The notes beneath the pieces were generated by a model. That model made no database searches and was not told where the DNA came from. It saw only the letters and a list, made by a program, of their open reading frames with translations. Position numbers and translations under genes: made by a program. 35,945 nucleotides of DNA from Methanobacteriota archaeon. GTDB taxonomy: Archaea; Thermoplasmatota; Poseidoniia; Poseidoniales; Poseidoniaceae. The DNA lies in NCBI GenBank assembly GCA_002706065.1, contig PAJM01000032.1:20713-56657 (forward strand). The letters are read 5' to 3'. The first letter of the stretch is position 1; every line of letters begins with the position of its first letter. Shown here in pieces: positions 1 to 8,085 of this stretch.

Positions 1-519
1 GATTGGACTCCACTACGAATTGCAAAAGATGGATGTGGGTTGCCGACCGTTTCGAACACAGTTGCTGAACTTGCGCAAATCTATGCCGGGCTTGTTCGCG
101 ACAAAAATGAAGATTGGATTTGGGAAGCCATGGTTCGCCATCCTGACCTCGTTGGTGGATTCAATCGCTTGGATTCTACAATTCTCAAAGCAGGCGATGG
201 CTTGGTTATCGCCAAAGAAGGTGCAGATGGGTTGCTTGGTTTGGCTATTGAACATCCAGACTATCCAAAAGGACTTGGCATTGTCGTTAAAATCGCACAC
301 GGATGGAACGCACAAGCAACATGGTATGTCGCTCGTGCCATTCTCGGTGTTCTTGGTATTGATTTGAGAAATCCGTACCCTCTGCATCGACAAAAAGCAT
401 TCATCGTTCCAGGAATCGTCCCTGAACGCTACATCAAGGTGCTTGAAACCATTCCGACTTGGGATGAATGGGATCCTGATCAAGACCGCTGGATGTACGA
501 TGCGGAGTTGAACCGATGA
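1..519 (+). CDS. L-asparaginase II family protein (COG4448-like), 5'-truncated by the window edge
   Basis: Frame is open from base 1 (DWTPLRIAKDGCGLPTVSNTVAELAQIYAGLV...); DGCGLPT and the FNRLDSTILKAGDGLVIAKEGADGLLGLAI pattern resemble asparaginase II. Stop overlaps the next start (ATGA). Confidence 0.75.
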   Translation, partial: DWTPLRIAKDGCGLPTVSNTVAELAQIYAGLVRDKNEDWIWEAMVRHPDLVGGFNRLDSTILKAGDGLVIAKEGADGLLGLAIEHPDYPKGLGIVVKIAHGWNAQATWYVARAILGVLGIDLRNPYPLHRQKAFIVPGIVPERYIKVLETIPTWDEWDPDQDRWMYDAELNR

Positions 520-1961
520 ATGCAATGAACTTCATCAACGGCATTTTCGTTGATGCCATCGATGGAGAGACCATTCCCAACATTAATCCTGCAACAGGGC
601 AAGCTATTGGAACATTATCACGTTCGAATCATCGTGATGTCGAGACCACAGTAAGAGCTGCCGCAACCGCACAGCAGGATTGGTCTGCGTTGAGCATGCT
701 CGAGCGTGCCGATTGGCTTGACCGTATCGCAGATGGACTGGAAGATAGGAAGGAAGAACTTGCACAACGGGAATCAACAGATACTGGCAAACCGTTGGCT
801 TTGGCACGTCGTGTTGATGCACAACGGTCGATCGATAACTTCCGATTCTTTGCAGATTTTGCTCGAAAACAGGCGCCAGAGGTGTTTGAAATGAGCGATG
901 CAACAAACATTGTTCATCGAAATCCCATTGGGACGGTTGGCTTGATTACACCCTGGAATCTTCCTCTCTATTTGTTGAGTTGGAAGGTTGCTCCAGCCCT
1001 GTTGATGGGAAATACAATCGTAGCCAAACCAAGCGAACTGACACCGTTAACAGCCACTCTCATGTGTGAAGTCGCCAGAGACGTTGGGCTTCCTTCTGGT
1101 GTTCTCAACGTTGTTCACGGATATGGACCCGAAGTTGGACAAGCGATTCTTGAACACCCCTCCATTCGAGCAATCTCGTTCACAGGAGGCACAGCAACGG
1201 GCCGTCATGTCGCAGCAACAGCAGCGCCGATGTTCAAGAAACTCTCATTGGAATTGGGTGGGAAAAATGCGACCATCATCCTTGAGGATGCAGATTTGGA
1301 TGTGGCAGTTGAGGGCTCCGTTCGAGCAGGATTCACCAATGGTGGGCAGGTTTGTTTGTGCGGTTCCAGAATACTTGTTCATGCATCAATTGCGGATGAG
1401 TTTACTGCAAAACTTGTTGAAGCCGTTGAATCGATGACATGCGGCGCCCCTGAACACGAGTCCACACAAATTGGTGCGTTGATTAGTCAAGATCATATGA
1501 AAAAAGTGGAATCGTACATTCAACTTGGAATTGAGGAAGGCGGTGTCGTTCTTACCGGTGGTACGTCTGAGATGACCGGTCAAGTTGGGCCCTCGCCTGA
1601 AGGGGCATTCCTAAGACCGACAGTTATCGATGGACTCAAATCTACCGCACGCACATCAACTGAGGAAATCTTCGGTCCTGTTGTGACCATTCACCGATTT
1701 AATTCGGATGATGAGGCCATTGAAATTGCGAATTCAACAGAATACGGCCTGGCTGGGTCGATATGGTCAAGCGATTCCAATCGAGCACACGAGATCGCGA
1801 AAAGGATTGAGACAGGGATCGTTTGGGTGAATACGTGGCTGCATCGAGATTTACGTACACCGTTTGGGGGCGTGAAAAACTCAGGAGTTGGTCGGGAAGG
1901 TGGAGCTTGGAGCCTTGGATTCTTCTCCGAACCATTGAATGTTTGCATTAAGCATGATTGA
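516..1961 (+). CDS. Aldehyde dehydrogenase, 2-aminomuconate/2-hydroxymuconate semialdehyde dehydrogenase type (ALDH8/AmnC-like)
   Basis: ALDH motifs TPWNLPLYLLSWKVAPALLMGNTIVAKPSELTPLTA, FTGGTATGRHV, LELGGKNATII, catalytic NGGQVCLCGSRI, EEIFGPVV; closely resembles the ALDH8A1/AMSDH subfamily (SPWNLPLYLLTWK..., ICLCTSRI). Confidence 0.85.
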   Translation: MNAMNFINGIFVDAIDGETIPNINPATGQAIGTLSRSNHRDVETTVRAAATAQQDWSALSMLERADWLDRIADGLEDRKEELAQRESTDTGKPLALARRVDAQRSIDNFRFFADFARKQAPEVFEMSDATNIVHRNPIGTVGLITPWNLPLYLLSWKVAPALLMGNTIVAKPSELTPLTATLMCEVARDVGLPSGVLNVVHGYGPEVGQAILEHPSIRAISFTGGTATGRHVAATAAPMFKKLSLELGGKNATIILEDADLDVAVEGSVRAGFTNGGQVCLCGSRILVHASIADEFTAKLVEAVESMTCGAPEHESTQIGALISQDHMKKVESYIQLGIEEGGVVLTGGTSEMTGQVGPSPEGAFLRPTVIDGLKSTARTSTEEIFGPVVTIHRFNSDDEAIEIANSTEYGLAGSIWSSDSNRAHEIAKRIETGIVWVNTWLHRDLRTPFGGVKNSGVGREGGAWSLGFFSEPLNVCIKHD

Positions 1962-2016
1962 TTTCTCTGGCGAGCCTTTGAAATGTAGAATTCAATCGGA
2001 AGCATGAGGCAGAACG

Positions 2017-2838
2017 ATGTCGGTTCACACTAAGGCGACGAAAGTAACAACGCATACGCTCCAAGAGATGAAGCGAGCGAACGAACCAATTACGATGTTA
2101 ACAGCATACGATTTTTCTTTGGCGCGTCTCGTTGACGCTGCTGGCGTTGACGTCATTCTCGTTGGTGATTCTGCATCGAATGTTATGGCCGGTCAGGTGA
2201 CGACCGTACCCATGACACTTGACCACATGATCTACCATGCACAGTGTGTTCAACGAGCCGTCGACCGTGCTCTCATCGTCGTCGATATGCCGTTTGGAAC
2301 CTACCAAGGAAATTCAAGGCAGGCGCTCGAGAGCGCAATTCGAATCATGAAAGAGGCAGAAGGCCATGCTGTCAAGCTCGAGGGAGGTTCAGAAATTGTT
2401 GAATCCATTGAGCGTATTTTGACAGCAGGAATTCCTGTGATGGGTCATCTTGGACTCACACCTCAAAGCATCTACAAATTCGGTACCTACACGGTTCGTG
2501 CGAAAGAGGATGAAGAGGCAGAGAAATTGATTGCTGATGCAAAGCTGCTCGAAGCAGCAGGCTGTTTCGCGATCGTCCTCGAGAAGATACCGAAGGAACT
2601 TGCCCAGCGCGTTCAACATGAGTTGAACATTCCAGTGATTGGAATCGGTGCAGGACCACACTGCGATGGTCAAGTTTTAGTTTTGCACGATCTTCTTGGA
2701 ATTACGATGGATTTCTCGCCCCGATTCCTTCGACGTTATCTGAATCTGGCCGAAGAAATTGATGGTGCCATTAAGTCATACTGCGATGATGTACGTTCTG
2801 GTGATTTCCCGAACGAGTCCGAATCGTATACTTCTTAG
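2017..2838 (+). CDS. panB: 3-methyl-2-oxobutanoate hydroxymethyltransferase
   Basis: MLTAYDFSLARLVDAAGVDVILVGDSASNVMAG, KLEGG, GIPVMGHLGLTPQS, IGIGAGPHCDGQVLVLHDLLGI: diagnostic PanB motifs. Confidence 0.95.
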   Translation: MSVHTKATKVTTHTLQEMKRANEPITMLTAYDFSLARLVDAAGVDVILVGDSASNVMAGQVTTVPMTLDHMIYHAQCVQRAVDRALIVVDMPFGTYQGNSRQALESAIRIMKEAEGHAVKLEGGSEIVESIERILTAGIPVMGHLGLTPQSIYKFGTYTVRAKEDEEAEKLIADAKLLEAAGCFAIVLEKIPKELAQRVQHELNIPVIGIGAGPHCDGQVLVLHDLLGITMDFSPRFLRRYLNLAEEIDGAIKSYCDDVRSGDFPNESESYTS

Positions 2839-3320
2839 AGGTAAATGAAGGCTAGAACGCCTCCGCAGAACCCACCAATGTTGACTGCCATACCATGCCA
2901 AAGGCCGTATCTGAAGGGTGGGAATTCAAATTGAAGCCAGAATGAGCTTATGAAAATCCAAGCAATGGTTGGAATAAATCCAGCAAGGTAAAGTGAAGAG
3001 GTACCAAACATCCAGGCCATCGACAGAGTACATGCAGTAACTGCAAAACCCATCGCATATTCACCTGCTCGCTCCATCTCCATTCCAACGAGTTGCTTGT
3101 AAAACAGTGGAGATACAAGAAGATACATTGCAAAGGCTCCGTGAACTGGATTTGGAACGAATGTATCGATTCGAGGCATGACTGTCAGTTGCCACAGAGC
3201 TCCAAATGCCATTCCAATAAGTAGAGGAGCCATCATGTGGCGAAGCATGTCTGAGAAGATTTCCTGACCGGAGACAGAACCCTCCTCAGATGGAACCGTA
3301 TCATTTGTGGTCTCCGACAT
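2835..3320 (-). CDS. Integral membrane protein of unknown function (about 4 TM)
   Basis: 161-aa ORF with several hydrophobic segments; stop codon overlaps the convergent panB stop. Confidence 0.6.
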   Translation of the reverse strand: MSETTNDTVPSEEGSVSGQEIFSDMLRHMMAPLLIGMAFGALWQLTVMPRIDTFVPNPVHGAFAMYLLVSPLFYKQLVGMEMERAGEYAMGFAVTACTLSMAWMFGTSSLYLAGFIPTIAWIFISSFWLQFEFPPFRYGLWHGMAVNIGGFCGGVLAFIYL

Positions 3321-3401
3321 GGGACGGACTCAATCCCTTCTCGTTTGAGGTTTAGCCTTGAGCAGCGATGCATCCATATGCCACCTCTGTTTGGTTCCAT
3401 C

Positions 3402-4298
3402 ATGGCCAAAGGTTCGATTGTAGCAGGCTGTCTTGCACCTCACCCTCCTCATCTTGTTTATGCGGAGAATCCTCCGCAAAATGAACCCACTTCAGAAGGA
3501 GGTTGGGAACAGTTGCGATGGGGTTATGAACGACTACGAGAATCGCTTTCAAACATCGATCACGATGTCCTTGTCATTCTTTCTCCACATTGGCAAACCT
3601 ATGTGGGGACTCACTTCCTTGGCCTCTCTCACTTTGAGGGACTTTCTGTTGACCCCATCTTTCCAAACCTGTTTCGATACTCCTACGATCTCAATATCGA
3701 TGTTGAACTAAGCAAAGCAATTCATGACAAGGCAGCCAACGCTGGTCTTGCTGTAAAAATGATGGAGAACCCAGATTTCCGTGTAGATTATGGAACCATC
3801 ACGACCGGGCACATGGTCAACCCTGCTTTTGATAAGCCAATGGTTGTGATTTCTTCGAACCGTTCAAGGCATTACTACTCGGTCGAGGTGATGCAAGAGA
3901 TGATGATGGAATTGGGTCGAGCAACTCGAGATGCAATTCTTGAAAGTGGAAAGAAAGCTGTTGTCCTTGCCTCTAATTCGCTTTCGCATCGACATTTTAC
4001 AACAGAGTCGGACGTTCCTGAAGACATGAGTAAAGAACACATTGCCAGTCATGCAATGCATCTTTGGGACATGCGAATTATAGACTACATGCGAACAGGT
4101 CAAGCCCAACGAATCATTGACGAGATGCCTGAATTTACGGAACAAGCCATCGCAGAATCGGACGGTGGAGGCCTTACTTGGCTCCTCAGTACGCTTACTG
4201 TCCCGTCCTATCCAGCCATCCTTCACGGATATGGGACCATCATCGGAACTGGAAACGCCATCGTAGAATGGCCGTGCTACCTGCATCAGGAGGTTTGA
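3402..4298 (+). CDS. amnB: LigB-family extradiol dioxygenase, 2-aminophenol 1,6-dioxygenase beta (catalytic) subunit-like
   Basis: From ATG 3402: IVAGCLAPHPPHLVY (H14), VILSPHW (H63), VDYGTITTGH (Y130), SNSLSHRHF (H196), AIAESDGGG (E252). Each is at a constant +1 offset from the residues I recall for AmnB (H13, H62, Y129, H195, E251). The ORF-track start at 3345 is an upstream extension. Confidence 0.85.
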   Translation: MAKGSIVAGCLAPHPPHLVYAENPPQNEPTSEGGWEQLRWGYERLRESLSNIDHDVLVILSPHWQTYVGTHFLGLSHFEGLSVDPIFPNLFRYSYDLNIDVELSKAIHDKAANAGLAVKMMENPDFRVDYGTITTGHMVNPAFDKPMVVISSNRSRHYYSVEVMQEMMMELGRATRDAILESGKKAVVLASNSLSHRHFTTESDVPEDMSKEHIASHAMHLWDMRIIDYMRTGQAQRIIDEMPEFTEQAIAESDGGGLTWLLSTLTVPSYPAILHGYGTIIGTGNAIVEWPCYLHQEV

Positions 4299-4300
4299 GC

Positions 4301-5695
4301 ATGGCGAACCCAATCGTCGCATCGTATGTTGTTCCAGTTCATCCACATCCGTTGCTCGTACCTGAGAAAAACGAAGGTTGGCAACGTCTTCGTAACGCGT
4401 TCGATGAAGCCCGAGAACACATCGCTCAAGGCGATGCTGACTTGATGATCATCTATTCAACAACATGGCCAAGCATCATTGGTCATCAGATACAGGCTGA
4501 TCCAAACCCAACGTGGACGCTCGTTGACCAAGATTTCCACGATTTAGGTTCAATGGACTATTCCTTTCGAATCGACACTGACTTTGCTGAGGCTTGGAAT
4601 TCGGCCAACCATGCCCGTGGTTTGCAAAGCCGAACAGTCGCCTACAACGGTTTTCCAATCGATGTGGGTTCGGTCGTCGCACTAAAATTACTCAATCCTG
4701 ACAATGCGATTCCAGCGGTGATTGTTTCATCGAATGTCTATGCAAACCGTTCAGAAACGACCATCTTGGCAAAATCATGCCTCGATGTGTTGAAATCAAC
4801 AGGGAAGAAGGCTGTGGCCGTCACTGCGATGTCAATGTCCAATCGAATGTTCACAGAATTTATTGATGCTGCTGACGATAAAATCCACTCGCTCAAGGAC
4901 GATGAATGGAATCGAAAAGTGCTACAATTCCTCGAAGAGGGACGACTCGAAGACGTAGCTCAGCTTTCTCGAACCATTCACCAACAAATACGTGTCCAGA
5001 AGGTTGTAACGTTCAAACCGATGTGGTGGTTGTCGGCCATGAACGACAATCGAAATGATTTGACGGGTAAGGTTCTTGCATACGAAGCCCTTCATGGCGC
5101 TGGTGGGGCAGTAGTCCATCTGGACCCAACATCAAATGGGATGGGAGACAAAGAATACGACGAAGATGATGTCGAGGTTTATCGGGGTGACCGAAACGTC
5201 CTCGATGCGGAAGACTCCACCGTACCTCATCCTGTAGATTCAACAAACGAAGGACCAGATTTGTGGGACCCTGCGGAAGGCGAGGGTGCTGTGAATACGG
5301 ATTCAGCACCGAAACCTGTCGGTTTGTATCCGCATGCTCGCCGTGTTGGTGACCTTCTGTATCTGTCAGGAGTCGGCCCCCGGCAGCCCGGTACGAATGC
5401 GATTCCTGGTGGGCCAATTCGTGATGCGGATGGTCAACCATTGGAATACGACATCAAGGCTCAAACACGAGCGGTTGTCGAGAACATTGCTCGAATTCTT
5501 GAGGAAGCTGGTTCTTCAATGGAGAAGGTGGTCGATGTGACATCCTTCCTCGTTGATATGGATCGAGACTTTACGGGTTACAACGAGGTGTGGGCCGAAA
5601 CCCTCGGTCACTACGGACCGACTCGAACAACACTGGCCATTCGAGCATTACCCACTCCAATCGCTGTTGAGATGAAGGTAATCGCAAAGATTTGA
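4301..5695 (+). CDS. Fusion: 2-aminophenol 1,6-dioxygenase alpha-like domain (N-term) + RidA/YjgF-type 2-aminomuconate deaminase domain (C-term)
   Basis: ATG 4301 preceded by aggagg. N-terminal LigB-like fold (ASYVVPVHPHPLLVPEKNEGW...); C-terminal KPVGLYPHARRVGDLLYLSGVGPRQPGTNAIPGG...VVENIARILEEAGSSMEKVVDVTSFLVDMDRDFTGYNEVWAE...RTTLAIRALPTPIAVEMKVIAKI is characteristic of AmnD-type RidA proteins. Confidence 0.85.
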   Translation: MANPIVASYVVPVHPHPLLVPEKNEGWQRLRNAFDEAREHIAQGDADLMIIYSTTWPSIIGHQIQADPNPTWTLVDQDFHDLGSMDYSFRIDTDFAEAWNSANHARGLQSRTVAYNGFPIDVGSVVALKLLNPDNAIPAVIVSSNVYANRSETTILAKSCLDVLKSTGKKAVAVTAMSMSNRMFTEFIDAADDKIHSLKDDEWNRKVLQFLEEGRLEDVAQLSRTIHQQIRVQKVVTFKPMWWLSAMNDNRNDLTGKVLAYEALHGAGGAVVHLDPTSNGMGDKEYDEDDVEVYRGDRNVLDAEDSTVPHPVDSTNEGPDLWDPAEGEGAVNTDSAPKPVGLYPHARRVGDLLYLSGVGPRQPGTNAIPGGPIRDADGQPLEYDIKAQTRAVVENIARILEEAGSSMEKVVDVTSFLVDMDRDFTGYNEVWAETLGHYGPTRTTLAIRALPTPIAVEMKVIAKI

Positions 5696-5804
5696 ATTCC
5701 GGAATCCGGTAATATGTATCCCAAAAAAATGCAAGAGAATATATCCTAAGTTTACTTGAAGGGGAATAGAAGCACCCTTTCTGCTGTAAATCGGGGATTT
5801 TGTT

Positions 5805-7223
5805 ATGGCGATTTCTAAACTCGATTCTCTCGTCGGCAAAGGTGCTGAAACAATTAAAAAGACGCTCAAACGGAGTGTCGGACTTTCAGGTGTTGTCATC
5901 ATCTCATTGTCTGCTATGCTTCCAGGAATTTTCGTCACACCTACGTTTGCGGCCGACATCATGGGCAACGAAGGTGCTGGAATTTGGTTGGCCTTCATCG
6001 TTGCAGCAGCAGTGGTACTTCCCGCTGCAATCTCCAAAGCAGAATTGTCTTCTGGAATGCCATCGAGTGGTGGATCGTACGTCTATCTTGAGCGGGTCTA
6101 TGGGCCACTGATTGGAACGATAAGCGGACTTGGACTATGGGCGTCATTTTTGTTGAAATCGGGTTTCGCCCTGATCGGTTTTTCTGCCTATTTCGTGGTT
6201 GTTACTGAGTACTTCGCCATCGAGATGGAAATGATGGTTCTATCCATGAGTGCCTTGGTCCTAATCACGATTGTGAACCTTCTTGGTGTCAAGAAGGTCA
6301 AGGCGATTCAAACACCTGTCTTACTCGTCACGCTTCTTATGTTGTTCATAACGTGCATCGCCGCCTTCTTCGTGGATGGTTTCGATGGCAGCCGTCCGGC
6401 CAAAGCAGCCTTTGATACGGATCTATGGACACTTGCTGAAGCCTCTGCCTTCGTATTTGTTGCCTATGCTGGGGTTACAAAAGTTGCAGCCATTGGTGGT
6501 GAGGTCAAAAATCCAGAAAAGAATCTTCCAGCAGGGATGCTTCTCTCCTTGCTTATCGCAACCATCCTTTACGCATCAGTTGCCTATCTGATGATGGCGG
6601 CAATTCCGGGTACATGGTGGGAAGATGGTGGAGAGATCGTCGAAAACCCAATCTTTGTCTTCGCAGAAAAAGTCGCTGGGACCGAATTTGGTATCTTTGC
6701 GGCTGTTATCTCGGTTCTTGCCATGATCTCCATGGCTCTTGCAGGTATCCTTGCCTCCTCTCGATTCTTGTTTGCGATGGGGCAAGACAAACTGCTTCCA
6801 CCTGCTCTTGAGGAAGTCAATGAAAAATATGGTACACCACATTGGCCGATTATTGTGACAAGTCTGGCGATGGGTCTTGCCATCTTCTTTGTACCACTCA
6901 AGGATGTTGTTAAATTGGCATCCGGTTTCAAAATCATGATCTTCATTATGATCAACACGTGTGTGATCATACTGCGCCAAACAAGTGACCGCCACGGTTG
7001 GAACCCGACCTACAAGGGAGCGTTGTACCCCGCCATGCAAATGTGGGGCATCCTTGCCGGATTGTTCCTAATCTACTTCATTGGTGAAAAAGCGTTTGTT
7101 GGTGCTACGGCTGCTATCGGAGCTGGTCTCGTAACGTACATTCTCTATGGGAAGATGTATGCAAAGCATGAGCGAACACCGTTCCAGACTCTTCGTCGTT
7201 CACTGACCAACAAATCAGAGTGA
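5805..7223 (+). CDS. APC superfamily amino acid permease
   Basis: 472 aa, ~12 TM; GLSGVVIISLSAMLPGIFVTPTFA, KAELSSGMPSSGGSYVYLERVYGPLIGTISGLGLW, ALAGILASSRFLFAMGQDKLLP typical of APC permeases. Confidence 0.85.
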   Translation: MAISKLDSLVGKGAETIKKTLKRSVGLSGVVIISLSAMLPGIFVTPTFAADIMGNEGAGIWLAFIVAAAVVLPAAISKAELSSGMPSSGGSYVYLERVYGPLIGTISGLGLWASFLLKSGFALIGFSAYFVVVTEYFAIEMEMMVLSMSALVLITIVNLLGVKKVKAIQTPVLLVTLLMLFITCIAAFFVDGFDGSRPAKAAFDTDLWTLAEASAFVFVAYAGVTKVAAIGGEVKNPEKNLPAGMLLSLLIATILYASVAYLMMAAIPGTWWEDGGEIVENPIFVFAEKVAGTEFGIFAAVISVLAMISMALAGILASSRFLFAMGQDKLLPPALEEVNEKYGTPHWPIIVTSLAMGLAIFFVPLKDVVKLASGFKIMIFIMINTCVIILRQTSDRHGWNPTYKGALYPAMQMWGILAGLFLIYFIGEKAFVGATAAIGAGLVTYILYGKMYAKHERTPFQTLRRSLTNKSE

Positions 7224-7237
7224 GTGCGAATCTTGTT

Positions 7238-8047
7238 TCAAATACTGCGCAAGCGCCCGCCATCGACAGGTAGTGAAACACCGCGAATTGCTCCTGCTGC
7301 GGGTGACGCCAAGAATGCGATAACGGTGGCTGTTTCGAGCGGATCGATGAGGCGTTCAATCGGAACTTGACTCATCCATCCATCATGAATCGATTCAATC
7401 GGTTGCCCAGTTCGCTCATGTATGGACTGTGCAAGACTGCCCAATCGTTCCGTATCTGTAAATCCAGGAAGGACGTTGTTGATGGTGATGGCTGGATGCA
7501 ATTCTCTTGACAATGATTTTGCCCAAGATGCCATGGCTCCGCGAAGTGTGTTGGACACGCCTAGGTTTGGAATCGGTTCACGCACGCTTGTTGATATGAT
7601 TTGGATGATTCTACCGTAATTTGCTCGAACCATGCCTGGTGTGAGTAATTTGACCAATGTATGCGCTGCATGAAGATGTCGAGTAAAGGGCTGAGACAAC
7701 TCATCCACGGTTGCATCCAGCAATGGTCCACCAGGTGGTCCGCCTGAATTGTTAACAAGAATGTGAATTGGCCCTTGGTCAAGAAGAGGTTGAATGCATT
7801 CTGCAATGGATTCAGTATCTTCCAAATCCATCACCAATGCTTGATGATGGCCGGTTCCCAGCGTAGGTAATTCTTGAAGCAACGATTTGAGTTGATCTTC
7901 GCTTCTTGATGCAACAATAACGTTCGCACCTGCCTTTGCCATGATCCTTGCAGTAGCAGCACCAATCCCTCGGCTTGCACCGCATACAAGTGCGGTTTTT
8001 CCTTCAAGTGCATTCGACTGAAGCACGGCATCAGTGAGGAGGTCCAT
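7238..8047 (-). CDS. SDR family oxidoreductase with atypical active site
   Basis: GASRGIGAATARIMAKAGANVIVASR Rossmann motif, LVNNSGGPP, C-terminal VDGGRLRSI; expected YxxxK replaced around PNLGVSNTLRGAM. Confidence 0.85.
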   Translation of the reverse strand: MDLLTDAVLQSNALEGKTALVCGASRGIGAATARIMAKAGANVIVASRSEDQLKSLLQELPTLGTGHHQALVMDLEDTESIAECIQPLLDQGPIHILVNNSGGPPGGPLLDATVDELSQPFTRHLHAAHTLVKLLTPGMVRANYGRIIQIISTSVREPIPNLGVSNTLRGAMASWAKSLSRELHPAITINNVLPGFTDTERLGSLAQSIHERTGQPIESIHDGWMSQVPIERLIDPLETATVIAFLASPAAGAIRGVSLPVDGGRLRSI

Positions 8048-8085
8048 GGCTGCTCGAGCAGCCGCTATATCTTAGTGGTTCGCTC

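Noticed and set aside
4178-4300. 41-aa N-terminal extension of the AmnA-RidA ORF
   Set aside because: Overlaps the amnB 3' end in another frame; ATG 4301 has a good SD and starts the homologous region.
5013-5441. 142-aa antisense ORF opposite the AmnA-RidA fusion
   Set aside because: Shadow ORF; the sense strand has clear RidA and LigB homology.
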